Positions 1 to 8,240 of a DNA stretch of 64,000 nt are shown piece after piece (the first letter of the stretch is position 1; the number at the start of each line of letters is the position of its first letter). Made by a program: the position numbers and the translations under genes. The notes under the pieces are model-generated. The model did no database searches and was not told where the DNA came from. It worked only from the letters and a program-made list of their open reading frames with translations. The stretch comes from Thiomonas arsenitoxydans (lineage in GTDB: Bacteria; Pseudomonadota; Gammaproteobacteria; Burkholderiales; Burkholderiaceae_C), in NCBI RefSeq assembly GCF_000253115.1, contig NC_014145.1:3100001-3164000 (forward strand). Reading direction: 5' to 3'.

Positions 1-496
1 GCAGGCCGTGGTTTCGTGCGTAGTCGAGATCGGCCTGCAGCCGCTGTCGCGGCGTGGCGCTGGAGCGGTACAGCGCCTGCGCCAGCCCGGTGATGCCGGG
101 GCGCACGCGGTGGCGCAGCGCCCATTGTTCTGCGGTGTAGTTGGCGCGCTGCGCCGGCACGTCGGGCCGTGGGCCCACCAGGCTCATGTCGCCGCGCAGC
201 ACGTTGAGCAGTTGCGGCAGTTCGTCGATGCTCGTGCGCCGCAGGAAGCGGCCGACGCGGGTGATGCGGGGATCATTCTGGCTCGTGTTGTAGGGGCCGC
301 GTTGCGACGCGTCCACCACCATGCTGCGGAATTTGTAGAGCCGAAAGGGCTGCGTCGCCCGTCCCACGCGGGTTTGGGCGAACAGCACCGGGCGGCCGGA
401 GTCCAGCCACACGGCCAGCGCCGCCGCGATCATCAGCGGCGAGAGTAGCAACAGCGCCAGCAGCGCCAGCACGATGTCGAACAGACGTTTGGCCAC
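1..496 (-). CDS. Undecaprenyl-phosphate sugar phosphotransferase (bacterial sugar transferase), 3' part missing
   Basis: This is the N-terminal 165 residues of a short PglC/WcaJ-core type sugar transferase; the gene runs off the left window edge. Visible are one N-terminal hydrophobic hairpin (about residues 7-31), KFRSM at 55-59, DELPQLLNV at 91-99, GPRP at 108-111 and the RPGITG segment near 132-137, all hallmarks of the family. The enzyme transfers a sugar-1-phosphate to undecaprenyl phosphate at the inner membrane and starts repeat-unit assembly of surface polysaccharide. I chose a GTG start ([10 protein letters not shown]), six bases after the stop of the upstream aldolase gene. The aldolase and flippase upstream on the same strand fit a polysaccharide operon. 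Confidence 0.88.
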   Translation of the reverse strand, partial: MAKRLFDIVLALLALLLLSPLMIAAALAVWLDSGRPVLFAQTRVGRATQPFRLYKFRSMVVDASQRGPYNTSQNDPRITRVGRFLRRTSIDELPQLLNVLRGDMSLVGPRPDVPAQRANYTAEQWALRHRVRPGITGLAQALYRSSATPRQRLQADLDYARNHGL

Positions 497-502
497 GGAG
501 GT

Positions 503-1336
503 TCAGCGCGGCGTCGACATGGGTCCCAGACTCTGGGCGACGCGGGTGATGAGGTCGATGGCCAGCAGCCGATCGTTCTCGATCTCGGCAGGCTCGCGCT
601 GCGCCAGCACCTGAACGGCATGATGCAGACGATGGATTTCAGCGGCATAGATGGCCTTCCAGTCGGAATCGGGGGCTTCGATGCGCTCGCGGTTGAAGGT
701 GCGCGACAGAATCACGCTGCGCGAGCCCAGCCTTAAGTGCTCGCCCAGCACCACACGCCCGGGCAGCAAGCCTTCGTCCAGCCGGGCGATGCCGCCGAAG
801 CCGAAGCGTTTGCCCTGCTGCTGCGCCACGGCCGCGACGCGATCGACCACGCCGTCGGCCAGCGGCTGAAACATGAAGCGCAGGCCCAGTTCGCGGTGCA
901 GATCGTTGAGGCCGACATAGATTTCGTCCAGCCCGTCCAGACCCGCCCACTGCGGCAGGCTTTGCAGCGCATCGCGGGTTTCGAGCAGGGCGATGGTCTG
1001 GGCACGACCGGCCACCAGGGCGACGAACTGAGCCACGGCGTCGGCACTGCGGAACATCGGCAGCATGAGGTGGCTGGCGCCGCTGGCGATGGCCTGGTCG
1101 ATCTCGTTGGCGCTGGCCTCATGCAGGGGATTGATGCGCACGATCAGCGCCGCTTTCGGCACGGCCTGACGCACGCGGGCCACGTCCTGCGGAACATGGT
1201 CGGAAATGAAGGTGCCCAAGCCGCCCTGGCGCTGCTGCTTGCCGTGCTGCTCCAGATCGACCATGATCCGCGTCACGCCGCAGCCCACGGCGAAAGCGGC
1301 AAAGTCGGGATCGTTGGTGATTTGGATAAAGTCCAT
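503..1336 (-). CDS. HpcH/HpaI aldolase / citrate lyase beta family protein
   Basis: A protein of about 277 residues with a TIM-barrel HpcH/HpaI pattern: MVDLEQHGK near the N-terminus, RINPLHE, a conserved LMLPMFRSADAV segment, ALLETRDAL and YVGLNDLHRELG. Members cleave or condense oxo-acids in a metal-dependent aldol reaction. The substrate here is unknown. It lies between a sugar transferase and a flippase gene, which suggests a role in making an acidic or branched polysaccharide precursor; that is inference. I use ATG 1336; a TTG nine bases upstream is possible. Gaps to both neighbours are short (about 6-12 bases), so it is probably co-transcribed. Confidence 0.78.
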   Translation of the reverse strand: MDFIQITNDPDFAAFAVGCGVTRIMVDLEQHGKQQRQGGLGTFISDHVPQDVARVRQAVPKAALIVRINPLHEASANEIDQAIASGASHLMLPMFRSADAVAQFVALVAGRAQTIALLETRDALQSLPQWAGLDGLDEIYVGLNDLHRELGLRFMFQPLADGVVDRVAAVAQQQGKRFGFGGIARLDEGLLPGRVVLGEHLRLGSRSVILSRTFNRERIEAPDSDWKAIYAAEIHRLHHAVQVLAQREPAEIENDRLLAIDLITRVAQSLGPMSTPR

Positions 1337-1348
1337 CTTGAGCAAGGT

Positions 1349-2833
1349 TCAGGCAGCGCGGCGCAGCCGACGGGAAGTGTAGCGATCGCGCACCAGCCGT
1401 CCCAGCGGATCGAAGCGCAGCAAGGCCCACACGCCGGCGGCGAGCAGCACCGCGGCCAAGGCCAGATCCAGCGCCCAGGGCAGCGGCATCAATCGCAGCG
1501 CAGCGCCTGCCGCTGCCAGCACCAGCAGCGCCGCCAGCAGCACGGCCGCGTTGCGCCACTGCGCATCGGCCTGATGCCGCGCCAGCCGCCACCACAGCAC
1601 CGCGGTGGCCGCCCCCCAGGCCGCACCGTACGCCGCCAAGCCGCGCCAAGACGTGACCGGCAGCAGGGCGCCGACGAGGGCGAGCGCGGCGAGCCCCGCG
1701 CCGTAACCCAGCACCTGATCGGCGATACGGCGGTGGCTGTTGAGCCGCGTGGCCAGTACCAGTTGCGCGGCCTGCAGCGGCAACAACAGCAAGATCCAGC
1801 GCATGGCTTCGGTGACCTGCTGCTGGGCCTCGGCGGTCATGCGCCCCCAGCCGAACAGCAGGCGAATGACGCCCGGCGCCGCCACCATACCCGCCAGTGC
1901 GATGAGGGCGGAAAGCCACAGCATCGCCCGCAGCCATTGGCGCGTCTCCAACTGCGCGCGGGCGGAATCGCCCTGGCTCTCCGCCGCACTCAGGCGCGCC
2001 AGCGCCAGCGCCGAAGCAACGGCGAAAACGGTATGCAGCGGCAACTCGCCCACCCGCTGCGCATACTGAAACACCCCGAGTTGCCCCGGCCCCGCATCCG
2101 ACATCAGGGCGCGCGCCGCCAGGGTGTAGAGCACCGTCAGCCCGGAGGCCGCGAGCGCCAGCCCGAGCGAGTGCAGGCTGGCGGCGTCCGGCCAGGTGCG
2201 GCCCGGAGCGGCAGCAGGCAGCGCAGCGCGACTGGCCCTGCGCATCAGCAGCAGTCGCGCCAGCGCCGCGATCACCACCCCGCCGGCCACCCAGGCGAAC
2301 TGGCCGGTTTGCGCCGCAACGATCAGTCCGCCGATCAGTCCGAGGTTGAACACCACCTGCCCCGTGTACTGCCACTGCAAGCGCCCCTGGGCCTGCAGCA
2401 TGGCGTTGCCCACCATCGCCACCGCCCCGGCAGGCAGGGCGACCAGGGCCGACCACCCCAGCGTCTGCGCCGCCAGCGCCGCCTCCGGTGCATTCAGCCC
2501 GGGGGCGAGCAGATGCACGATCGCAAGCCGCCCCCACCACACGATCATGCCCGCCAGGATGAACAGCAGGGCGGCCAGCCGCGACCAGCGCGCGCCCTCG
2601 GCCGCGATATGCGCCGTATCGCGCCCGGCCATGCGCGGCACCATCACCGCCGGAATGGCCGCCCCCCACAACAGACTCACCGCGAGATCGGGAAAGGACA
2701 GCACCACCAGCGCGGCGTCGGCGTGGCCGCTCAGGCCGAATTGCGTGGCCACCACCACGTCACGCACCAGCCCCAGCAGGCGGCTGGCCGCCAGAAGCAG
2801 CAGGCTGAGCGAGAAAATGCGCAACATCGACAT
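1349..2833 (-). CDS. MurJ/MviN-like lipid flippase (polysaccharide type)
   Basis: A 494-residue integral membrane protein with about 14 hydrophobic segments. The N-terminal RLLGLVRDVVVATQFG stretch is typical of the MviN/MurJ branch of the MOP exporter superfamily. True MurJ flips lipid II; paralogues in exopolysaccharide loci flip lipid-linked repeat units. Because it sits immediately upstream of an aldolase and a sugar transferase on the same strand, I favour the exopolysaccharide role over peptidoglycan. An IS element is inserted about 30 bases upstream of the start codon and may have replaced or displaced the native promoter. Confidence 0.8.
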   Translation of the reverse strand: MSMLRIFSLSLLLLAASRLLGLVRDVVVATQFGLSGHADAALVVLSFPDLAVSLLWGAAIPAVMVPRMAGRDTAHIAAEGARWSRLAALLFILAGMIVWWGRLAIVHLLAPGLNAPEAALAAQTLGWSALVALPAGAVAMVGNAMLQAQGRLQWQYTGQVVFNLGLIGGLIVAAQTGQFAWVAGGVVIAALARLLLMRRASRAALPAAAPGRTWPDAASLHSLGLALAASGLTVLYTLAARALMSDAGPGQLGVFQYAQRVGELPLHTVFAVASALALARLSAAESQGDSARAQLETRQWLRAMLWLSALIALAGMVAAPGVIRLLFGWGRMTAEAQQQVTEAMRWILLLLPLQAAQLVLATRLNSHRRIADQVLGYGAGLAALALVGALLPVTSWRGLAAYGAAWGAATAVLWWRLARHQADAQWRNAAVLLAALLVLAAAGAALRLMPLPWALDLALAAVLLAAGVWALLRFDPLGRLVRDRYTSRRLRRAA

Positions 2834-2865
2834 GGACGGGCATTGTGCCTGCGACAGCCTCCTAG

Positions 2866-4404
2866 GAGTGTGGGCGGCAGAAGGTTGTTGAGGTCGACGT
2901 AGGACGGTGGGCGTGCGTTAATACGGCATGCCCACTAGTTACCGCCCCTATGAGCCGGACCAGGTGATGCTGCTGCCGGCGGCGCCGCAGGACTGGCTGC
3001 CGCCGGGCCACCTGGCTTACTTCATCCACGACACGATTGACACGCTGGACCTGAGCGCGTTCTACGCGCGCTATGAGGGTGGCGGAGCGCGCAACCAGCC
3101 CTTCCATCCGGCGATGATGGTCAAGGTTCTGGTGTACGGCTACGCCACCGGGGTGTTCAGCTCGCGCAAGATCGAGCGCCGGCTGCACGAGGACCTGGCG
3201 TTCCGGATGCTGGCAGCAGGGAACTTCCCCAAGCACCGCACGATCCGGGATTTCCGTGCGCTGCACCTCCAGGAATTCTCGGACCTGTTCGTGCAGGTCG
3301 TGCGCCTGGCGCGCGAGATGGGTCTGGTCAAGCTGGGCACGGTGGCCATCGACGGCACCAAGGTCAAGGCCAACGCGAGCCGCCACAAGGCCATGAGCTA
3401 TGCGCGCATGCAGCACACCGAGGTCGAACTGAAAAAGCAGATCGACGCGCTGCTGGCGCGCGCCAAGGCCACCGACGAGGCCGAGGCGCAGGAGCCCGAA
3501 CTCGACATCCCGGCCGAGATCGAGCGGCGCGAGGCGCGACTCGATGCGATCCGGCAGGCGCGCCAGCGGCTGGAACAGCGTCAGCGTGAAGCCGACGCGC
3601 AGCGTGGTCGCAGTGACGATGATGATCGCCGTCCCCGGGGGCCGGATGGGAAGCCGCGGCGCGGTGCGCGGTTCAAGCGCGACTTCGGCGTGCCCGAAGA
3701 CAAGGCGCAGGAGAACTTCACCGACCCGGACAGCCGCATCATGAAGCGCGCCGGCGGCGGCTTCGACCCCAGCTACAACGCGCAGACGGCGGTGGACGAG
3801 GCTGCGCACATCATCGTGGCTGCGGAACTGGACAACACGGCACCCGATGCCAACTGGCTGCTGCCGATGATCGATGCGATCCAGGAGAACCTGGGCGCGC
3901 TGCCCGCGCTGGGTCTGGCCGACGCGGGCTATCGCAGCGAGGACAACCTGCGCGATGCGCCGATCGATCTGGTTGTGGCCTTGGGGCGCGAAGGCAAGCA
4001 GCACGCGGCCATCGATGCCGCGCGGCTGCCGCACACCGCGGCCATGGCCGCGAAGATGCAGACCGCCGCGGGACGCGCCGCCTATCGCAAGCGCAAGTGG
4101 ATCGCCGAGCCGCCCAACGGCTGGATCAAGAGCGTGCTGGGGTTCCGCCAGTTCAGCCTGCGCGGCCTTGAGCGTGTACGCGCCGAGTGGAAACTCGTCT
4201 GCGCAGCACTGAACCTCCGGCGGATGGCCTCGTTGGTTCCCGCCTGAACAGAAATGGGGGCACAGGCCGCCCCGCACAACACGCCCGCTGCTGCCCTCTC
4301 GGGGGCGTGAGACGACCGGCCATGCCGACCGTGCCCGAAAAACAGTCCGCTCGCCCAGCATCGGCGCTCCGGCACAGGTTCACGGAATTCTGCCGCCCAG
4401 ACTC
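2866..4404 (+). mobile_element. IS1182-family insertion sequence, apparently complete
   Basis: Imperfect terminal inverted repeats are visible: GAGTGTGGGCGGCAGAA at the left end and its complement with one mismatch (CTGCCGCCCAGACTC) at the right end. Each end is flanked by CTAG (2862-2865 and 4405-4408), consistent with a 4-bp target duplication. The element is about 1.54 kb with one intact transposase gene. It lies between the flippase gene and the tRNA-Arg promoter. The boundaries are read directly; the claim that CTAG is the duplicated target is inference, because CTAG is also palindromic and could be part of the ends. Confidence 0.88.
2928..4247 (+). CDS. IS1182-family DDE transposase
   Basis: A 439-residue transposase. 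It has the N-terminal DUF772-type domain (YRPYEPDQVMLLPA, then GYATGVFSSRKIERRL and FRALHL). A DDE catalytic triad is recognisable at about D142 (AIDGTKVKANAS), D332 (LADAGYRSEDN) and E394 (AEPPNGWIKSVLGFRQF). A charged coiled-coil-like insertion lies at about 165-260. No frameshift or stop was seen, so the element may still be active. Confidence 0.93.
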   Translation: MPTSYRPYEPDQVMLLPAAPQDWLPPGHLAYFIHDTIDTLDLSAFYARYEGGGARNQPFHPAMMVKVLVYGYATGVFSSRKIERRLHEDLAFRMLAAGNFPKHRTIRDFRALHLQEFSDLFVQVVRLAREMGLVKLGTVAIDGTKVKANASRHKAMSYARMQHTEVELKKQIDALLARAKATDEAEAQEPELDIPAEIERREARLDAIRQARQRLEQRQREADAQRGRSDDDDRRPRGPDGKPRRGARFKRDFGVPEDKAQENFTDPDSRIMKRAGGGFDPSYNAQTAVDEAAHIIVAAELDNTAPDANWLLPMIDAIQENLGALPALGLADAGYRSEDNLRDAPIDLVVALGREGKQHAAIDAARLPHTAAMAAKMQTAAGRAAYRKRKWIAEPPNGWIKSVLGFRQFSLRGLERVRAEWKLVCAALNLRRMASLVPA

Positions 4405-4431
4405 CTAGGCCGATGGGAAACACAAGGGGGC

Positions 4432-4461
4432 TTTACGCGCTCATCGAAGTATGTCTATAAT
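4432..4461 (+). promoter_or_regulatory. Probable sigma-70 promoter of tRNA-Arg
   Basis: TTTACG (4432-4437), 18 bases, then a perfect TATAAT (4456-4461), ending 12 bases before the tRNA. It lies just outside the right end of the IS element. Confidence 0.6.
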
Positions 4462-4473
4462 TCTTGATCTTTA

Positions 4474-4551
4474 GCGCCCGTAGCTCAGCTGGATTAGAGT
4501 ACTTGGCTACGAACCAAGGGGTCGTGGGTTCGAATCCTGCCGGGCGCACCA
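4474..4551 (+). tRNA. tRNA-Arg (anticodon ACG), CCA encoded
   Basis: The acceptor stem GCGCCCG (4474-4480) pairs with CGGGCGC (4541-4547). The anticodon stem is CTTGG/CCAAG with loop CTACGAA and anticodon ACG at 4509-4511. The T loop GGTTCGAATCC is present and the CCA end is encoded at 4549-4551. ACG is normally deaminated to ICG and reads CGU, CGC and CGA. Confidence 0.97.
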
Positions 4552-4562
4552 GTTAAAAGCCG

Positions 4563-4601
4563 AACGCCTGAACCAGTCTTGGTTCAGGCGTTTTGTTTTT
4601 T
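4563..4601 (+). terminator. Rho-independent terminator after tRNA-Arg
   Basis: Perfect 12-bp stem AACGCCTGAACC / GGTTCAGGCGTT with a 6-nt loop, followed by TTGTTTTTT. Confidence 0.9.
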
Positions 4602-4718
4602 GCGTCGCTCAGTCAGCGAAGGAGATGCGGCATGGCGACTGAGCATCACTGGTAAAAAGTGAGCAGGGTGAAGAGTCCACAATAACGGCCGTATGACCTG
4701 CTCCTGTTCTCTCTGCCC

Positions 4719-7700
4719 ATGACCGACGATATCCGCCCCGGCTTGTTCATTCTGCAGGGCAATCGCCTGGAATTGCTGCGCGATGCCCTGCTGGAATGGC
4801 TGGCGCAGCAGCCGCTGGCGCCGCTGGAGGAAGAGGTCATTCTGGTGCAGAGCAATGGCGCTGCGGAGTGGCTGAAAATGGCGCTGGCCGCGCAGGGCGG
4901 CATTTGCGCCGCTACGCGGGTGGAGCTGCCCGGAAGGTTTCTGTGGCGCACCTATCGGCAGGTGCTCGGGCGTGCGGCCACGCCGTCGCAATCGCCGCTG
5001 GACAAGCCGCTGCTGACCTGGCGCCTGATGCGACTTCTGGGTGCCCCCAGGGCCGAGCTAAGCCCGGCCCGCCCCCCGTGGGAGTCAAGGAAACTTGGGG
5101 CGGCCCAGCGTTTCCTTGAGGGCGGCACGCTCGATGCGGACGTTTGCGCGCCGCTGTTGCAATATCTGCAGGGTCAAGACCTGCTGCGCCGCCTGCAACT
5201 GGCGCAGCGTCTGGCCGACCTCTACGACCAGTATCAGATCTACCGCGACGACTGGCTCGACGCCTGGGCACAGGGCCGCGATGTGCTCATCGACGCGCTC
5301 GGGCGCGCGACGCCCTTGCCCGAAGATCAACGCTGGCAGGCCTGGCTGTGGCGCCGGGTTCTGGCCGAGCTGAGCGAAACGGAGCGTCAATCCACCCGTG
5401 CGCAGGTGCAGCGCGCCATGCTGCAGGCGCTGCATACCGCCGAAAGCGCAGCCGACCCGACCCGACCCGCGCTGCCGCGCCGGGTGGTGCTGTTTGGCGC
5501 TTCGCATCTGCCGGCCGTGGTGCTCGATGCGCTGGTGGCGCTGTCGCGGTATGTGCAGGTGCTGATCGCGCTGCCCAATCCCTGCCGTTATCACTGGGCC
5601 GACATCATCGAGGGCCGCGAGCTGCTGCGCGCAGCACCGGCTCGCAGGCCGCTGCGGGCGGGCGACCTGGCGCAGGTCAGTCTTGAGGCCATGCACGCCC
5701 ACGCTCACCCGCTGCTGGCGGCCTGGGGGCGGCAGGGACGCGATTTCATGCGCCAGCTCGACGCCTTCGACGAGCAGGCGAACGCGGCAGACAGGCCCGG
5801 CCTGCCGCGGCACGACCTGTTCGACGACGCGCCCGGCGACACGCTGCTCGAACAGGTGCAGGCCGCCATCCGCGATCTGCTGCCCTTGCCCGAACATCCG
5901 CGCAAGCCCATTTCCGCAGCGGATCGTTCGGTGGTGTTTCACATCGGCCACAGCGCGCAGCGCGAAGTCGAAATCCTCCACGACCAGTTGCTGCACCTGT
6001 TGGCGCAGCCCAGCGGCGAGCGACCGCTGCGGCCGCGCGACATCGTGGTGATGACGCCCGATATCGCCCCGTTCGCCCCGGCCATCCGGGCGGTGTTCGG
6101 CCAGTATCCGCCGGGGGATGCGCGCTTCATTCCCTTCGACATCGCCGACCTGTCGGCGCGGGCGACCGAACCGCTGCTGCTCGCGCTGGATTGGCTGCTG
6201 CGCCTGCCGCAAGAGCGCATTCTGGCCTCCGACATCAGCGCCTTGCTCGATGTACCGGCCATTGCCCGGCGCTTCGGCCTGAGGCCCGAAGACCGGCCAA
6301 GGCTGACGCAATGGATCGCCGGCGCGGGCGTGCGCTGGGGGCTGGACGTCGACCATCGCGCCCATCTCGGCCTGGGCGCCTGCGGCGAGCAGAACAGCTG
6401 GCGCTTCGGCCTGCGCCGCATGCTGCTGGGCTATGCCGGGGCGGGCGAAGACGGCTTTGAGAACATCGTGCCCTTTGACGAAATCGGCGGGCTGGATGCC
6501 GCCCTCGTCGGCCCGCTGGCCGATCTGCTCGACGTGCTGCAAGCCTGGTGGCGCACGGCCTTGCAAAACGCCACGCCGGGCCAGTGGGCGCAGCACGCGC
6601 GCGATCTGCTCGACGCCATCAGCCTGCCGCAAGACCTGCGCGAGCGCGAAACCCGCGCCCGCCTCGACGATGCGCTCTCCACCTGGCTCGACCATTGCGC
6701 CGCCGCGCGGTTCGACGAAGCCGTGCCGCTGCAGGTGCTGCGCGAGAGCTGGCTGAGCGGGCTGGACGAGGCCGCGGGCGGCGGGCGCTTTCTCGCCGGT
6801 GGGGTGACCTTCTGCACCCTGATGCCGCTGCGCGCCATTCCCTTCGAAGTCGTCTGCCTGCTGGGCATGAACGAGGGCGACTACCCGCGCCGCAGCCCGC
6901 GCAGCGACTTCGATCTGCTGCATCAGCCCGGGCAATACCGGCCCGGAGATCGCGCCCGGCGCGAAGACGATCGCTACCTCATGCTCGAAGCGCTGCTGTC
7001 GGCGCGCCGCATGCTCTATGTGAGCTGGGCTGGCCGCAGCCCGCGCGACAACACCGAGCAGCCGCCGTCGGTGCTGGTGGCGCAGTTGCGCGACTATCTC
7101 GCCGCGGGTTGGCAAGGCGAAGGACAGCGCGATCTGCTCGCGCAGCGCACCACCGTTCATCCCCTGCAACCCTTCAGCCGCCGCTACTTCGAGGGCGACG
7201 CCGCGCTGTTCACCTATGCCCGCGAGTGGCGGCAGGCGCATGGCGGCGTGGCCGAGAACGGGACCGGGAACGGAAATGGGCCGATGCCGTTCGAGCCGCT
7301 CACCGAACCGCTGAGTCTGCAGCAACTGGCCCGCTTCCTGAAAAATCCGGTCAAGGCGTTTTTCCGCACCCGGCTCGACGTGGTGTTCGACGAACTGCAG
7401 ACGCAGGACGACGACGAAGTCTTCGCGCTCGACGGGCTCGACCGCCACAGCCTGCTCAGCCACTTGATCGACGATCCGCAGGCCGCCGTGGATGAGGGCA
7501 TCGAGGCCGCCGTCGCGCGCCGGGTGCGCCAGTTGCAGGGCAGCGGGGCGCTGCCCCTGCGCGCGCTGGGCAGCAGAGTGGCGCAAGGTCTGGAGCAAGA
7601 GGCGTTGCCGCTGCTGCGCAGTTGGTCCGAGCTGGCGCAGGCCTATCCGCAGGCGGTGGACAAGCGGGCGTTGATCGTCGAGTACCAAGACCTGCGGCTG

Positions 7701-8240
7701 GACGACTGGCTCGACGGCTTGCGCACAGGAGGCCAAAGCCCGATCTGGATGCAGCTCAGCGCTTCGAGACTGAGCGATGGCAAAGCGCAGGCGCGCGCTG
7801 AAAAGCTGATCGACGCCTGGGTGCGGCAGTTGGCGGCCAGCGCCTGCGGTCATGCGGTGCAGGGCGTGCTCATTGGCGCCGATGCGCGGGTGGATCTGCC
7901 GCCGCTGCCCGCGGCTGAGGCCAGAGATCGCCTTCACACCCTGCTGGCCGCCTGGCAAGAGGGCATGCGCCGCCCGCTGCCGTTCACCGCCCGCACCGCC
8001 TTGGCCGAGCTGAAAAATGGCAAGGGGCAAGAGGCCTATGAGGGCGGCTATTGCACTTCGGGTGAAGTCGAGGAGCCCTGCCTCGCCCGCACCTTCCCCG
8101 ACTTTGCCAGCCTGAGCGCCGATGGGCGCTTCGAGACTTACCTAGCCGAGCTGTTCCGGCCCTTGGCAGACTGGGCGGCGCAGGCCGTTGTCATCCGCCA
8201 CGGCCAGACGCCCGCTGCGGGCACGAAAGAAGCCGCATGA
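4719..8240 (+). CDS. recC: Exodeoxyribonuclease V subunit gamma (RecC)
   Basis: This 1173-residue protein is the RecC subunit of the RecBCD helicase-nuclease, which processes double-strand ends and recognises Chi. The N-terminus has the family pattern (LFILQGNRLELL, VQSNGAAEWLKMALA). Later come LMPLRAIPFEVVCLLGMNEGDYPR and the C-terminal LARTFPDF-type segment. Length is slightly above the usual 1100-1150. Residues about 108-134 are encoded by a repeat inserted in frame (5041-5120), in place of a poorly conserved linker between the LTWRLMRLL segment and the LQLAQRLADLYDQYQIYR segment. The stop overlaps the recB start by four bases (ATGA). No good Shine-Dalgarno sequence was seen before ATG 4719. 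Confidence 0.95.
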   Translation: MTDDIRPGLFILQGNRLELLRDALLEWLAQQPLAPLEEEVILVQSNGAAEWLKMALAAQGGICAATRVELPGRFLWRTYRQVLGRAATPSQSPLDKPLLTWRLMRLLGAPRAELSPARPPWESRKLGAAQRFLEGGTLDADVCAPLLQYLQGQDLLRRLQLAQRLADLYDQYQIYRDDWLDAWAQGRDVLIDALGRATPLPEDQRWQAWLWRRVLAELSETERQSTRAQVQRAMLQALHTAESAADPTRPALPRRVVLFGASHLPAVVLDALVALSRYVQVLIALPNPCRYHWADIIEGRELLRAAPARRPLRAGDLAQVSLEAMHAHAHPLLAAWGRQGRDFMRQLDAFDEQANAADRPGLPRHDLFDDAPGDTLLEQVQAAIRDLLPLPEHPRKPISAADRSVVFHIGHSAQREVEILHDQLLHLLAQPSGERPLRPRDIVVMTPDIAPFAPAIRAVFGQYPPGDARFIPFDIADLSARATEPLLLALDWLLRLPQERILASDISALLDVPAIARRFGLRPEDRPRLTQWIAGAGVRWGLDVDHRAHLGLGACGEQNSWRFGLRRMLLGYAGAGEDGFENIVPFDEIGGLDAALVGPLADLLDVLQAWWRTALQNATPGQWAQHARDLLDAISLPQDLRERETRARLDDALSTWLDHCAAARFDEAVPLQVLRESWLSGLDEAAGGGRFLAGGVTFCTLMPLRAIPFEVVCLLGMNEGDYPRRSPRSDFDLLHQPGQYRPGDRARREDDRYLMLEALLSARRMLYVSWAGRSPRDNTEQPPSVLVAQLRDYLAAGWQGEGQRDLLAQRTTVHPLQPFSRRYFEGDAALFTYAREWRQAHGGVAENGTGNGNGPMPFEPLTEPLSLQQLARFLKNPVKAFFRTRLDVVFDELQTQDDDEVFALDGLDRHSLLSHLIDDPQAAVDEGIEAAVARRVRQLQGSGALPLRALGSRVAQGLEQEALPLLRSWSELAQAYPQAVDKRALIVEYQDLRLDDWLDGLRTGGQSPIWMQLSASRLSDGKAQARAEKLIDAWVRQLAASACGHAVQGVLIGADARVDLPPLPAAEARDRLHTLLAAWQEGMRRPLPFTARTALAELKNGKGQEAYEGGYCTSGEVEEPCLARTFPDFASLSADGRFETYLAELFRPLADWAAQAVVIRHGQTPAAGTKEAA
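5041..5120 (+). repeat. In-frame palindromic repeat inside recC (copy A of an ~80-bp family)
   Basis: An 80-bp G+C-rich segment ending in a perfect inverted repeat, TCAAGGAAAC / GTTTCCTTGA with a 15-nt spacer. It is about 87% identical, in inverted orientation, to 12222-12300 inside recD (roughly 10 mismatches over 79 aligned bases, counted by eye). It encodes about 27 residues of RecC rich in Arg, Ala and Pro. It looks like an intergenic repeat that has entered a coding region without breaking the frame. Confidence 0.82.

Noticed and set aside
1349..2833. Housekeeping murJ
   Set aside because: Family matches, but position between polysaccharide genes argues for a repeat-unit flippase; no gene symbol given.
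737..2902. Very long plus-strand open frame opposite the aldolase and flippase genes
   Set aside because: Its translation is Gln/Arg/His/Gly-rich without domains, and the minus strand encodes two clear families. It is a G+C shadow.
5085..8030. 981-residue minus-strand open frame opposite recC
   Set aside because: Low-complexity composition, no motifs; recC on the plus strand is unambiguous.
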